Shown here piece after piece: positions 38,560 to 46,827 of a stretch of DNA of 64,000 nt. The stretch is from DASXAI01 sp963728985. GTDB lineage: Bacteria; Actinomycetota; Acidimicrobiia; Acidimicrobiales; Ilumatobacteraceae. Under the pieces are notes generated by a model. That model was not told the DNA's origin. It saw nothing but the letters and a program-made list of their open reading frames with translations, and ran no database searches. The stretch lies in contig CAVSME010000007.1 in assembly GCA_963728985.1 (NCBI GenBank), forward strand, positions 1 through 64,000, given 5' to 3'. Position numbers and translations under genes: made by a program. Each line of letters begins with the position of its first letter. Position 1 is the stretch's first letter.

Positions 38560-39273
38560 ATGGCGACCGAACTGACGCAAGTCGAGATCAAGATCAGTCT
38601 CGATGCCGAGCATGTGGACGAGGCTCGCGACCGGTTCGATCTACGCTCGAAAAAGGCCGACGAGGCCACGATCTGGTTCTGCGAGGACGTGGACCGAAGC
38701 CGTCGTCTGCGTCTGGACACAGCGCACCTCATCGTGCGGTTGCGGCGCAAAGAGAAGGCCGCCGACGACTCGACGGTGAAGTTGCGCGGCACGGAGCTCC
38801 AGCCGCCACCGGGCTGGGACAAGAAAGATGGCGACAGTGAGTTCAAGCTCGAAGGCGATTGGAGTGGTCCGACGCAGTCGGTCTCGGCGTCGGTCGTCGC
38901 CAAGGTCGACCAGGGTCTCATCGGGAAGGCGGCGCAGCCCCGGCCGCTCGATGACGGGCTGTTCCGTCCGGCTCAGCACCGTCTCCTGGCCGCGGTGCTC
39001 GGGCCGGATGCCATCGCGCTGGGCTCGCTCCAGCCGCTCGGACCGATCAGCGCGCGGCAATGGAAGAAGGAGCACAAGGACGGCTTCCGGCACGACGTGG
39101 CCGCCGAAGAGTGGACCGTCGACGACTTGCGGTTCCTCGAGCTCTCCATCCGGGTGCCGTTCGAGGACGCGCTCGACAGCCAGACCGAGTTCACCGAATG
39201 GGTGGCGATGCCGGCGATGGCGGGCACGAAGACCAAGATCGTGCTGAACCACTTCGCAGAACGGGGCGGGTGA
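38560..39273 (+). CDS. CYTH-like domain protein
   Basis: A 237-residue protein: TQVEIKISLDAEHVDEARDR, ATIWFCEDVDRSRRLRLDTA, HLIVRLRRKEKAADDSTVKL, FKLEGDW and a late LELSIRVPFEDALDSQTEFT. Alternating charged residues in strands (EIKI, RLRRKEK, TVKLRG, EFKLEGD) recall CYTH/triphosphate-tunnel proteins, which bind polyphosphates, but the signature ExExK is reduced to ExK. I consider this a tentative family call. It sits in a two- or three-gene unit with the barrel protein before it and the short protein after it. Confidence 0.5.
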   Translation: MATELTQVEIKISLDAEHVDEARDRFDLRSKKADEATIWFCEDVDRSRRLRLDTAHLIVRLRRKEKAADDSTVKLRGTELQPPPGWDKKDGDSEFKLEGDWSGPTQSVSASVVAKVDQGLIGKAAQPRPLDDGLFRPAQHRLLAAVLGPDAIALGSLQPLGPISARQWKKEHKDGFRHDVAAEEWTVDDLRFLELSIRVPFEDALDSQTEFTEWVAMPAMAGTKTKIVLNHFAERGG

Positions 39274-39566
39274 TTGAGCCATTCGGAACGCAAGGGCGCG
39301 CTGTGGCAGGCCCATCGACAGTCCTATGACCCCGTGCTCGACGGCACCGTGGTGGCCACCGTGGCCAACGGCGAAGCCACGAGTGTGGCCATCGCGCCGG
39401 GTCGCCACGTCGTGTGGCTGGCGACCCCGGGCGCTCGGAGCGGCGACCTCACGTTCGACGTCGGTCCCGACGAGACGGCTGCCGTCCGTTGCCACGCTCG
39501 GGCCTGGGCGGACCGGTCATCGAGGTCGACCCGCCTGAATCGCGTCCTGCCGACAGGCACCTCTGA
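39274..39566 (+). CDS. Short PEGA-like protein, probable frameshift
   Basis: A TTG directly after the previous stop opens the frame: RKGALWQAHRQSYDPVLDGT, VVATVANGEATSVAIAPGRH, GDLTFDVGPDETAAVRCHAR. Up to here it resembles PEGA-type surface domains (DGxxVAxVxxGxxxxVxVxPGxH). After one missing base near 39510 the natural end would be GPVIEVDPPESRPADRHL with TGA at 39564. As written the frame continues to 39639 without similarity. No membrane segment seen. Confidence 0.4.
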
Positions 39567-39677
39567 TCCAGAGCTAACATCACCACCAACCTCTGGCTCG
39601 ACTTCGGGGCGCGGGGGTTGGCCGTCACCATCGGCGTGACCACTGCGACGGTGGTGCTCCCGAGGCTCGTGCGCTGA

Positions 39678-40094
39678 TCAATCGAGGGCCACTGGCGTGC
39701 CGGTGGCGTCGACCACCGACACGTCGCGAGGCTCGGCCGGCGCCCCGCCCAGGGTGATGACCTCGAGCACCTCGAAGGCGACCGCCGTGTGCTCGGTGCC
39801 CGGCGGGAACCGGCGAGTGGCGCCCTCGCGGTCCTCGTCGGTGTCCCAGCCGCGGTCGTGCAGCGCCTCGGCGAGGACGTTGCGCCGCGACAGGGTGAGG
39901 TCGTCGTAGCGGATGGCCAGCACGACATGGCCGCCGGGGCGGGCCACGATCCGGAGCTCGTGGCGCCCGGGCGGGGCCGAGATCGACGCGATCACGTCGA
40001 CGCCGCGTTCCATCGTGTGCCGGCGCAGGGCCACCACGAGGTCGGCCACGACGACGAAGGAGTCGAAGTCGCCCGGATCGATCGTGGTGGCCAC
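39678..40094 (-). CDS. Conserved-looking hypothetical protein
   Basis: A 138-residue frame from GTG 40094, preferred because the longer version would run into the divergent oxidoreductase gene. It reads VATTIDPGDFDSFVVVADLV, ELRIVARPGGHVVLAIRYDD, LTLSRRNVLAEALHDRGWDT and VAFEVLEVITLGGAPAEPRD. The mix of strands and a DEDREGATRRFPPGTEHTAV loop looks like a folded cytoplasmic protein. I do not recognise the family. Confidence 0.55.
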   Translation of the reverse strand: MATTIDPGDFDSFVVVADLVVALRRHTMERGVDVIASISAPPGRHELRIVARPGGHVVLAIRYDDLTLSRRNVLAEALHDRGWDTDEDREGATRRFPPGTEHTAVAFEVLEVITLGGAPAEPRDVSVVDATGTPVALD

Positions 40095-40182
40095 GCCCAA
40101 GCCGTAGCACACCGGGCGAGGGCTTCGCTGCGCCGCCGAGGCGTCGGTACGATCCGGCGCACCCGAGCCTGGAGGTGCCTCG

Positions 40183-41188
40183 ATGGCCGACAACCGCCAG
40201 ATCCTGATCGCATCCCTGCCGACGGGAGCGCTGGCCGAGTCGGACTACGAGCTGCGCACCTCGCCGGTTCCCGAGCCGGGCGAGGGCGAGGTGCTGTGCC
40301 GCACCCTGGCCATCACGATCGGGGCGGGTCAACGGGCCGGGCTGCAGGGCAGCGCCAGCTACGCCGGTGCGCCCACCACCGGCATCGTGATGGGCGGCAG
40401 CGGCGTGGCCCGCGTCGAGGCATCGAACGACCCCGCGCTCGCGCCCGGCGACCTCGTGACCGGGCCCACCGGCTGGCAGGACTACTCCGTGCACCGCGCC
40501 CGCGCCCTCACCAAGGTCGACAGCGAGGGCGACCCCGCCCTCCACCTCGGCCTCCTCGGCGTCAACGGCCTGACCGCCTACTTCGGCATCCTCGACCTCG
40601 GTCAGCCGTCGGCGGGGGAGACCGTGGTGGTGTCGGCGGCGGCCGGTTCGGTGGGGCACATCGTCGGCCAGATCGCACGGATCAAGGGCTGCAGGACCGT
40701 GGGCATCGCCGGTTCCGACGACAAGTGCGCCGTCCTCACCGGTGAGCTCGGCTTCGACACGCGCCGTGAACTACAAGGCGGCCGACTTCCGTGACGCGTT
40801 CAAGGCGGCCACCGCCGACGGCATCGACATCTACTTCGACAACACCGGCGGCGACATCCTCGGCGCCGCGCTGCGGCGCATGAAGGTCCACAGCCGCATC
40901 GTGTGCTGTGGCGTCGTATCGCAGTACGATACTTCCGATCCTGCACCCGGCCCGCGCGGCATCCCCGGCCTCCTCATCAACAACCGCGTCCGGATGGAGG
41001 GGTTCTTGATCTTCGACTACGCCGACCGCTACGACGAGGCCCGCCGCACCATGCGCTCGTGGCTCGACAGCGGCGAGCTCGTCGCTCGCCAGGACGAATT
41101 CCAGGGGCTCGAGTCCGCCCCGCGGGCGTTCGTCGACCTCCTCGCGGGCGGCAACATCGGCACCCGGATCGTGCGCGTCGCCGATTGA
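40183..41188 (+). CDS. Zinc-independent MDR-type NADPH oxidoreductase, one frameshift
   Basis: Member of the PTGR/leukotriene-B4-dehydrogenase-like group of medium-chain reductases that reduce enones or quinones with NADPH. About 334 residues when corrected. Visible: FGILDLGQPSAGETVVVSAA, AGSVGHIVGQIARIKGCRTV (nucleotide loop AAAGSVG), AVNYKAADFRDAFKAATADG, IDIYFDNTGGDILGAALRRM, GPRGIPGLLINNRVRMEGFL and GGNIGTRIVRV. No zinc ligands. One extra base near 40765 (GACACG instead of GACAC) shifts the frame; the rest is continuous, so likely a sequence error. GGAGGTG precedes ATG 40183. Confidence 0.88.
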
Positions 41189-41261
41189 TCACGGCGGCGG
41201 GGGTGCCGCCTACCATCGGTCGGGCGCCCGCACGGCGCACGGGATTCACCGGGGGGTAGCC

Positions 41262-42872
41262 ATGCGCAAACCGTTCTTGCATCCGGCGGCGAGCTTCGAG
41301 GAGCTCTGGAGCGAGGTCGACTTCGCCACCTTCCCCATACCGGAGCGCTTCAACCTGGGCGTTGCCTGCGTCGACGACCAGGACCCCGAGGCGCGTGCCC
41401 TCACCGTCGTCGCGAAGGACGAGTCGTCGACCGACTACACCTTCGGCGACATCAAGGAGCGCGCCAACCGGTTGGGCAACGCGCTCGCCGGTCTCGGCGT
41501 GCGCCGCGGCGACGTGGTGGCGATCGTCAACCCGGCGTCTCTCGAGACGGCCGTGGCGTTCATGGCCATCTTCCGGATGGGCGCCGTGGCGCTGCCCATG
41601 TCGTCATTGTTCGGGCCCGATGCCCTCCGGTACCGGCTGGGCAACAGCGAGGCGAGAGCGGTCATCACCTCCAGCGCCAACGCTCCCAAGGTCCGCGAAG
41701 CGTTGAGCGGCCGCGATGGGGTGGAGGTGCTCGTCATCGGCGAGCCGGCGGCGGGCGAGCACGGGTTCGCCGAGAGCCTGGCGGCGGCCTCGGCCGAGTT
41801 CGAGCCGGCGGACACGGCGGCCGAGGACCCGTGCCTCCTCATCTACACATCGGGGACCACCGGCGATCCCAAAGGCGCGCTGCACGCGCACCGCCTGGTG
41901 TTCGGCCACATCACCGCCTTCGAGGCGATCTACGACTTCTACCCGCAGCCCGGCGAGGTGATCTGGTCGCCGGCCGACTGGGCGTGGATCGCCGGGATCA
42001 TGGACATCCTCGTGCCGGCGTGGTGGTTCGGGGTGCCCGTGGTGGCCGACCTGGACACGGTGTTCAGCGCCGACCGGGCGGTGTGGCTCATGCGCGAGCA
42101 CAAGATCACGCTCACGCTGCTGCCCGCCACCGCGCTGCGGGTGATCCGCGCCAGCGGCCTGTCGGGCGAGGGCCTGTCGATGCGCTGCGTCGTGTCGGGC
42201 GGCGAGGCCGTCGGTGCCGACCTCCTCGGATGGTCGCAGGACTTCTTCGGTTGCGTGATCAACGAAGGCTTCGGCCAGACCGAGCTGAACGCCTGCGTCG
42301 GCAACTGCGCGTCGGTGTTCCCGGTGAAGCCCGGCGCCCTCGGCAAGGGCCTGCCCGGGACCCACGTGGTGATCCTCGACGAGAACGGGGAGCCGGTGGT
42401 GGGCCAGCCCGGCGAGATCGCCATCGGGCGCCATCACCCGAACACCATGCTCGAGTACTGGCGCAACGCCGAGGCCACCAAGGAGAAGTTCCACGACGAC
42501 TGGCTGCTCACGGGCGACCTCGGCCAGGAGGACGAGGACGGCTACATCTGGTTCCTGTCGCGCAAGGACGACGTCATCAACTCGGCCGGCTACCGGATCG
42601 GCCCCGGCGAGATCGAGGCGTGCCTCGGCAGCCATCCGTCGGTGGCGATGTCCGCGGTGATCGGTGTGCCCGACGAGCGCCGGGGCGAGGTGCCCAAGGC
42701 GTTCGTGGTGGTGCGCCCGGGCGTCGAGGCCACCGACGAGCTCGCCGACGAGCTCCGCCAGCACGTGCGCACCCGGCTCGCCGGGCACGAGGTGCCGCGC
42801 CAGATCGAGTTCCTCGACGACCTGCCGAAGACCACGACCGGCAAGATCATGCGCCGCGCCCTGCGGAAGTGA
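41262..42872 (+). CDS. Acyl-CoA/acetyl-CoA synthetase (AMP-forming)
   Basis: Adenylate-forming ligase of 536 residues. The P-loop is CLLIYTSGTTGDPKGALHAH, the A5 motif INEGFGQTELN, the hinge DDWLLTGDLGQEDEDGYIWF LSRKDDVIN, and the C-terminal catalytic Lys lies in PKTTTGKIMRR. The N-terminus FPIPERFNLGVACVD and VIWSPADWAWIAGIMDILVP resemble the medium-chain/propionate-type acyl-CoA synthetases (MACS/ACSM-like). It follows the MDR oxidoreductase by 73 bases. Likely substrate is a short to medium carboxylic acid; the exact one is not predictable. Confidence 0.9.
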   Translation: MRKPFLHPAASFEELWSEVDFATFPIPERFNLGVACVDDQDPEARALTVVAKDESSTDYTFGDIKERANRLGNALAGLGVRRGDVVAIVNPASLETAVAFMAIFRMGAVALPMSSLFGPDALRYRLGNSEARAVITSSANAPKVREALSGRDGVEVLVIGEPAAGEHGFAESLAAASAEFEPADTAAEDPCLLIYTSGTTGDPKGALHAHRLVFGHITAFEAIYDFYPQPGEVIWSPADWAWIAGIMDILVPAWWFGVPVVADLDTVFSADRAVWLMREHKITLTLLPATALRVIRASGLSGEGLSMRCVVSGGEAVGADLLGWSQDFFGCVINEGFGQTELNACVGNCASVFPVKPGALGKGLPGTHVVILDENGEPVVGQPGEIAIGRHHPNTMLEYWRNAEATKEKFHDDWLLTGDLGQEDEDGYIWFLSRKDDVINSAGYRIGPGEIEACLGSHPSVAMSAVIGVPDERRGEVPKAFVVVRPGVEATDELADELRQHVRTRLAGHEVPRQIEFLDDLPKTTTGKIMRRALRK

Positions 42873-42897
42873 GGTAGCTCACCCGTAGCATCGCCGG

Positions 42898-43419
42898 ATG
42901 CCCTGGCCCAGCCATCGCTCGCTCGACGGGGGGATCGACCGCATCCCGCTGCCCGACTCGGCCGGCGAGCTGTGGCTGTGCGGCAAGCACGTCACCGGTC
43001 CGGATGCCGAGGCGGCGATGGCCCGCGTCGGCGCCACCACCATCGTGTGCCTCAACGAGCGCCACGAACTGGAGGACCGCTACCCGGACTACGTGGCCTG
43101 GCTCGTCGCCCACCGGGACGATCGGGCGGTGTGGTACCCCATCCCCGACCTCCACGCGCCCGCGGTGGAGGCGGTGGTGCCGTTCCTCGAGGAGCTGCGC
43201 CGCCGCCTCGACGCCGGCGAGCGGGTGCTGATGCACTGCGGCGCCGGCATCGGACGTGCCGGCACCATGGCGGCGTGCGTGCTCATGATGATGGACGTCG
43301 AGCCCGACGACGCCCTCGCCGTCGTGGGCCAGCACCGGCCCATGGCCGGGCCGGAGGCAGGCGCCCAGCAGGAGCTGATCGACGCCCTGGCCGCCTGGCG
43401 GGCGCCCGCAGCCGAATAG
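42898..43419 (+). CDS. Dual-specificity/tyrosine phosphatase-like protein
   Basis: A 173-residue cysteine phosphatase. The catalytic P-loop CX5R is in VLMHCGAGIGRAGTMAAC (Cys-Gly-Ala-Gly-Ile-Gly-Arg), and the general acid is probably Asp in WYPIPDLHAPAVEAV, spaced as in DSP/PTP enzymes. The N-terminus SAGELWLCGKHVTGPDAEAA is typical for small bacterial members. Substrate could be phosphotyrosine or phosphoinositide-like compounds; not determinable. It starts 25 bases after the acyl-CoA synthetase and ends with TAG followed at once by a hairpin. Confidence 0.85.
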   Translation: MPWPSHRSLDGGIDRIPLPDSAGELWLCGKHVTGPDAEAAMARVGATTIVCLNERHELEDRYPDYVAWLVAHRDDRAVWYPIPDLHAPAVEAVVPFLEELRRRLDAGERVLMHCGAGIGRAGTMAACVLMMMDVEPDDALAVVGQHRPMAGPEAGAQQELIDALAAWRAPAAE

Positions 43420-43420
43420 T

Positions 43421-43439
43421 GCCGCCGCAGTGCGGCGGC
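43421..43439 (+). terminator. Hairpin directly after the phosphatase stop codon
   Basis: GCCGCCGCAGTGCGGCGGC forms an 8-9 bp stem one base after TAG. A nearly identical arrangement (TAG, T, 19-base palindrome with core CGCCGCAGTGCGGCG) follows gcvT at 54735. No T run follows; probable intrinsic-type terminator of high-GC form. Confidence 0.5.
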
Positions 43440-43539
43440 GAGGCAGCTGTTGGCGGCGTTCTCCGCCAATCTTGGTTTGGGTGCCGATTGCGTCGTCTGG
43501 CGGGCCAAACGGCACCCATGACCGGATCCGCACCCAATG

Positions 43540-43850
43540 TCACTCACTCACCGTGGTGCGCCGATCGAACTCCGACGTCGTGAGCCCACCGACCGGTGGC
43601 GCGGGCGAGGTCGGGCAGTGAGGGCATCGCTGCCTCTTCGTCGCCCTCGCCGCCGCCGTATCCGTCGGCGCCGACTCGAAGGCCTCGGCCTGCAGGGTGA
43701 ACAGCTCGGCGTACGTGCCGGCCGCCGCCATGAGCTCGTCGTGCGTCCCTTGCTCGCGGATCGAGCCGTGGTCGAGCACGACGATGCGATCGGCGGTGCG
43801 CACCGTGGAGAAGCGGTGCGAGAGCAGCACCACGGTCCGGCCCCGCAGCA
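43540..43850 (-). pseudogene. ABC transporter ATPase, C-terminal stub
   Basis: Only the end of an ABC exporter is present: RGRTVVLLSHRFSTVRTADR (H-loop), IVVLDHGSIREQGTHDELMA and GTYAELFTLQAEAFE. The Walker A, Q-loop, signature motif, Walker B and the whole membrane domain that should precede it are missing; upstream of about 43858 is the convergent spacer before the HTTM gene. The tail after AEAFE is arginine/threonine-rich to TGA at 43540. Confidence 0.7.
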
Positions 43851-43906
43851 CGTTGATGGGGCGGGGCCCGATCATCCAAGGCCATCACGCCCGAAGCTTC
43901 ACACGG

Positions 43907-44833
43907 CTAGGTGGACGGCCGTTTCACCTTTCGGGCCACCGCGGCGACCCCGCGTTCCAGGTCGTAGAACGGGGCGAAGGCGATCACGGACAGCGGGTAC
44001 GGGAACGTGATGGCCATCACCGCGGCGATGGCGACGTGCAGCAACCACGCGCTGGCCACCCAGGCGTCGCGCCAGCGCCCGTGCACGAAGGCGACAGGGG
44101 CGGCGAGCTCGATCGTCACTGCCACGATCGACGCCGGCACGAGCACCCAGCCGTTGTTGGTCACCCAGCCGACAAGGGGAGAGTGGGTGGCCCCCAGCAG
44201 CGACTTCTGCAGCGCGTCGGCGGCGATCTGGTTGCGCAGCACGTCGCCGTCGAGCCAGCCCATCCCGCCGTAGCGCAGCTTGGCCAGGCCGGCCAGCACG
44301 TACGTCACCACCGTCAGGAGGCCGAGCACCTTCACCGGCCAGCCGTAGCGGGCATCGGTCGCCGCGGCGGCGCGCCGCCGGCGGGCGTCGAGCGACCACG
44401 CGTCGGCCGCCGGCACGAGACCGCACAGCAGCACCTGGAGGGCGGGCAGGTGATCGGCGTGGCTGACGTGCCCCCACGACACGCGATAGGTCGACAGCAC
44501 GAAGAACAGCACGGCGAACACCACGCCCGTCACGCGGAACCGCCAACCCAGCACGAAGGCGATCCCGGTGGCGACGGCGGCGACGAGCAGGGCCACCACC
44601 AGGCCGGCCGCCGGCGGCGAACCGAGCGGCGCCAGGATGCCCACCGGCGCGAACTGCCGGTCGGGGAGGTCGGTCAACTGCAGGAGGCTGGGCGCCGTCG
44701 ACAGCAGGCGCACGACGCAGTAACCGCCGATGAGCACGCGCAGCGCGGCCAGGCGGGTCGGGGGCGCGGCGGCCAGCAGCCAGCTCCCGGCGCGGCTCGG
44801 CGCGCTCGTCGGGCGGGTGTCGGTGAGCGTCAC
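43907..44833 (-). CDS. HTTM-domain membrane protein
   Basis: About 308 residues from GTG 44833, with at least six hydrophobic helices. Conserved parts: PPTRLAALRVLIGGYCVVRL, VSWGHVSHADHLPALQVLLC, YVLAGLAKLRYGGMGWLDGD, VTIELAAPVAFVHGRWRDAW and HVAIAAVMAITFPYPLSVIA. This is the horizontally transferred transmembrane (HTTM) fold related to vitamin-K-dependent carboxylase and DoxX-like proteins; the function in bacteria is unknown. The start overlaps the stop of the secreted-partner gene (GTGA), so both are made together. Confidence 0.8.
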   Translation of the reverse strand: MTLTDTRPTSAPSRAGSWLLAAAPPTRLAALRVLIGGYCVVRLLSTAPSLLQLTDLPDRQFAPVGILAPLGSPPAAGLVVALLVAAVATGIAFVLGWRFRVTGVVFAVLFFVLSTYRVSWGHVSHADHLPALQVLLCGLVPAADAWSLDARRRRAAAATDARYGWPVKVLGLLTVVTYVLAGLAKLRYGGMGWLDGDVLRNQIAADALQKSLLGATHSPLVGWVTNNGWVLVPASIVAVTIELAAPVAFVHGRWRDAWVASAWLLHVAIAAVMAITFPYPLSVIAFAPFYDLERGVAAVARKVKRPST

Positions 44834-45261
44834 GGAGCCACCACGCAGCGGGCGTGCACGACGCGATCGACCGGCGTGCGATCGCCGTCGAACCAGCGCA
44901 CCGCGTCGTAGCGCTCGGTCACCACCTCGACCGCCACCGGGCCGGGCCCACCGGCGAGGCGCCGGGCGATGTCGGTGCACAGCTCGTCGGCCCGGCCGCC
45001 GACGATGGCCGTGGTCACCACGCTGGCAGCCTGGTTCACCACCGTCGTGCCGGCGATGTCCTCGGGCGTCAGCCGGATCGTGGTGCCGTCGGCGGCCACG
45101 GCGACGGCGGTGTCGACCGACTGCGTGCGGTCGATGTCGGCGGCGAACATCGGGAACGTCGACAGCGGGAAGCTGTCCCGATCGAGCACCAGGGGCACGG
45201 CACCGACGGCCACGACGGCGAGCCCGGCTGCCGCCCAGGCCCGCCACGACTGCCGCATCAT
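44830..45261 (-). CDS. Secreted or membrane-anchored partner of the HTTM protein
   Basis: A 143-residue protein with an uncleaved-looking N-terminal hydrophobic segment (WAAAGLAVVAVGAVPLVL) followed by DRDSFPLSTFPMFAADIDRT and a C-terminal domain ERYDAVRWFDGDRTPVDRVV. The segment SxFPMFA is typical of small proteins encoded with HTTM genes in actinobacteria. The two genes overlap by four bases. Predicted location is the outer face of the membrane; role unknown. Confidence 0.7.
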   Translation of the reverse strand: MMRQSWRAWAAAGLAVVAVGAVPLVLDRDSFPLSTFPMFAADIDRTQSVDTAVAVAADGTTIRLTPEDIAGTTVVNQAASVVTTAIVGGRADELCTDIARRLAGGPGPVAVEVVTERYDAVRWFDGDRTPVDRVVHARCVVAP

Positions 45262-45295
45262 CCGGACCGTAGCGGCCCGGGATTAGGGTTCCGCC

Positions 45296-45601
45296 GTGCT
45301 CATCCTCGCGCTGGTCGTGTTCGGGTTCTTCGTGGGCTGGCTCGCCCAGCTCATCGTCGGGGGCGGCGGTCGCATCGACTGGGGGCAGAGCCTGGTCGCC
45401 GGCCTGGTCGGCTCGTTCGTCGGCGGCCTGATCATCAGCCTCATCTCGGGCGACGGTCTGAGCATCCGGCCGAGCGGCATCATCGGTTCCGTCGGCGGTG
45501 CCATCATCGTGCTCCTCATCTGGAACGCCGTGCGGCGCTCGTCGCGCCAGAAGCAGAACGCGGCGGCGCTGAAGACCCGGAGGTCCGGCCGCCACCACTA
45601 A
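45296..45601 (+). CDS. Small membrane protein, GlsB/YeaQ/YmgE (transglycosylase-associated) type
   Basis: A 101-residue protein from GTG 45296 with three hydrophobic, glycine-rich helices: LALVVFGFFVGWLAQLIVGG, WGQSLVAGLVGSFVGGLIIS and GIIGSVGGAIIVLLIWNAV, then a basic tail. Gly-rich three-helix organisation and size fit the YeaQ family, which is linked to stress and envelope integrity. It is divergent from the HTTM pair with a 34-base gap. Confidence 0.8.
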   Translation: MLILALVVFGFFVGWLAQLIVGGGGRIDWGQSLVAGLVGSFVGGLIISLISGDGLSIRPSGIIGSVGGAIIVLLIWNAVRRSSRQKQNAAALKTRRSGRHH

Positions 45602-45609
45602 ATGGTCCA

Positions 45610-45671
45610 CTAGTGCCCTGACCGGCAACGTCTGCCCCGGTCCGCGCCTCAGTTATCGGCCAGGGCACTAG
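45610..45671. other. Large imperfect stem-loop
   Basis: CTAGTGCCCTGACC pairs with GGCCAGGGCACTAG (13 of 14 positions) around a 34-base loop, filling the whole gap between the small membrane protein gene and the SRAP gene. It may terminate the upstream mRNA or regulate the downstream one. The SRAP ATG starts 12 bases after the stem. Confidence 0.55.
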
Positions 45672-45682
45672 CTTCCGCGGGC

Positions 45683-46414
45683 ATGTGTGGCCGGTTCGTG
45701 TCCGCTTCGCCCCCCGATCAGATCGCGGCGTACTTCGACGCAGCGATGTCCGAGACGTTGCTGACGCCCAGCTACAACGTGGCCCCCACCAACGACGTCT
45801 ACGCGGTGATCGAGACGCCCGAGGGCGAGCGCCGCCTCGAGGCCTTCCACTGGGGTCTGGTCCCGGTCTGGGCCAAGGACATCAAGACCGGCCTCAAGAT
45901 GATCAACGCCCGCGCCGAGACGGTGGCCACCAGCAACGCCTTCAAGCGGTCGCTCAAGCAGCGCCGGTGCATCATCCCGGTCGACGGCTTCTACGAATGG
46001 CAGAAGCGGCCCAACATCAAGCGCAAGCAGCCGTACTTCATCCACCGCCTCGACGGGGAGCCGCTCGCCTTCGCCGGGCTGTGGGAGACGTGGCGCGACA
46101 AGTCGGCCGGCCCGGACGCGCCGTGGCTGCACTCGTGCACGATCATCACCACGACGGCCAACGAGACGATGGCGCCCGTGCACGACCGCATGCCGGTGAT
46201 CCTGCCCCCGACGGCCTGGTCGGACTGGCTGCGTCCCGGCAACGACGACCTCGTCTCGCTGGGCGAGCTCCTGGTCCCTGCGCCCGACTCGCTGCTGTCG
46301 CTGCGGCCGGTGTCCACCGACGTGAACAACGTCCGCGCCAAGGACGCCCACCTCATCGACGAGGTCGACCCCGAAGCCGACGAGCCGGGTTCTGACGAAC
46401 TGCCCCTCGGCTAG
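45683..46414 (+). CDS. SRAP-domain protein (YedK/HMCES-like) for abasic-site crosslinking
   Basis: A 243-residue SOS-response-associated protein. The N-terminus MCGRFVSAS gives the catalytic Cys2 after Met removal, which forms a covalent bond with abasic sites in single-stranded DNA. Other family residues are visible: Asn in NVAPTNDV, INARAETV, PVDGFYEWQ with the catalytic Glu, and VHDRMPVIL with the His. Full length for the family (about 220-240). It converges on the HIT gene, the two stops sharing a CTAG. Confidence 0.92.
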   Translation: MCGRFVSASPPDQIAAYFDAAMSETLLTPSYNVAPTNDVYAVIETPEGERRLEAFHWGLVPVWAKDIKTGLKMINARAETVATSNAFKRSLKQRRCIIPVDGFYEWQKRPNIKRKQPYFIHRLDGEPLAFAGLWETWRDKSAGPDAPWLHSCTIITTTANETMAPVHDRMPVILPPTAWSDWLRPGNDDLVSLGELLVPAPDSLLSLRPVSTDVNNVRAKDAHLIDEVDPEADEPGSDELPLG

Positions 46415-46827
46415 ACGACTTCGGGGTGGCCGGCGGTGCGGAGCTGGATGCGGATGAGCTCGGCCGCCTCCTCGAGCTGTGCCGGCGTGGCGTTGCCGGC
46501 GTTGGCGAAGCTCAGCTGGCTCATCGACGACGTCGGGATGACATGCACGTGGAGGTGGGGGATCTCGTACCCGGCCACGATCACCCCGACGCGCTCGCAG
46601 GCGAAGGCCCGCTCCTGCGCCTGCCCGATGACCTGGGCGACGGCGAACAGCCGGCCGTTGAGCTCGGGGGGCGCGTCGATCCAGTGGTCGAGCTCCTCGA
46701 TCGGCACGACGAGGACGTGACCGGTCGCCAGCGGGTTGATCGACAGGAACGCGACGCACCGGTCGTCGCGCCACACGAAGGTTCCCGGGATCTCGCCCCG
46801 GATGATCCGGGTGAACAGGGTCGGCAT
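46411..46827 (-). CDS. HIT-family hydrolase
   Basis: A 138-residue histidine-triad nucleotide hydrolase. The triad reads IPHLHVHVIPTSS with the catalytic middle His, and the N-terminus TLFTRIIRGEIPGTFVWRDD is typical of HINT/Fhit-like bacterial proteins that split AMP-amides or dinucleotides. The C-terminal tail is longer than in HINT. ATG 46827 overlaps the SDR stop, so both genes form one mRNA. Confidence 0.9.
   Translation of the reverse strand: MPTLFTRIIRGEIPGTFVWRDDRCVAFLSINPLATGHVLVVPIEELDHWIDAPPELNGRLFAVAQVIGQAQERAFACERVGVIVAGYEIPHLHVHVIPTSSMSQLSFANAGNATPAQLEEAAELIRIQLRTAGHPEVV

Noticed and set aside
43907..45628. A single long gene covering the HTTM protein and its partner
   Set aside because: The upstream part of this frame is antisense or off-frame to a small protein with a good hydrophobic anchor; the HTTM gene starts at the GTG overlapping that gene's stop.
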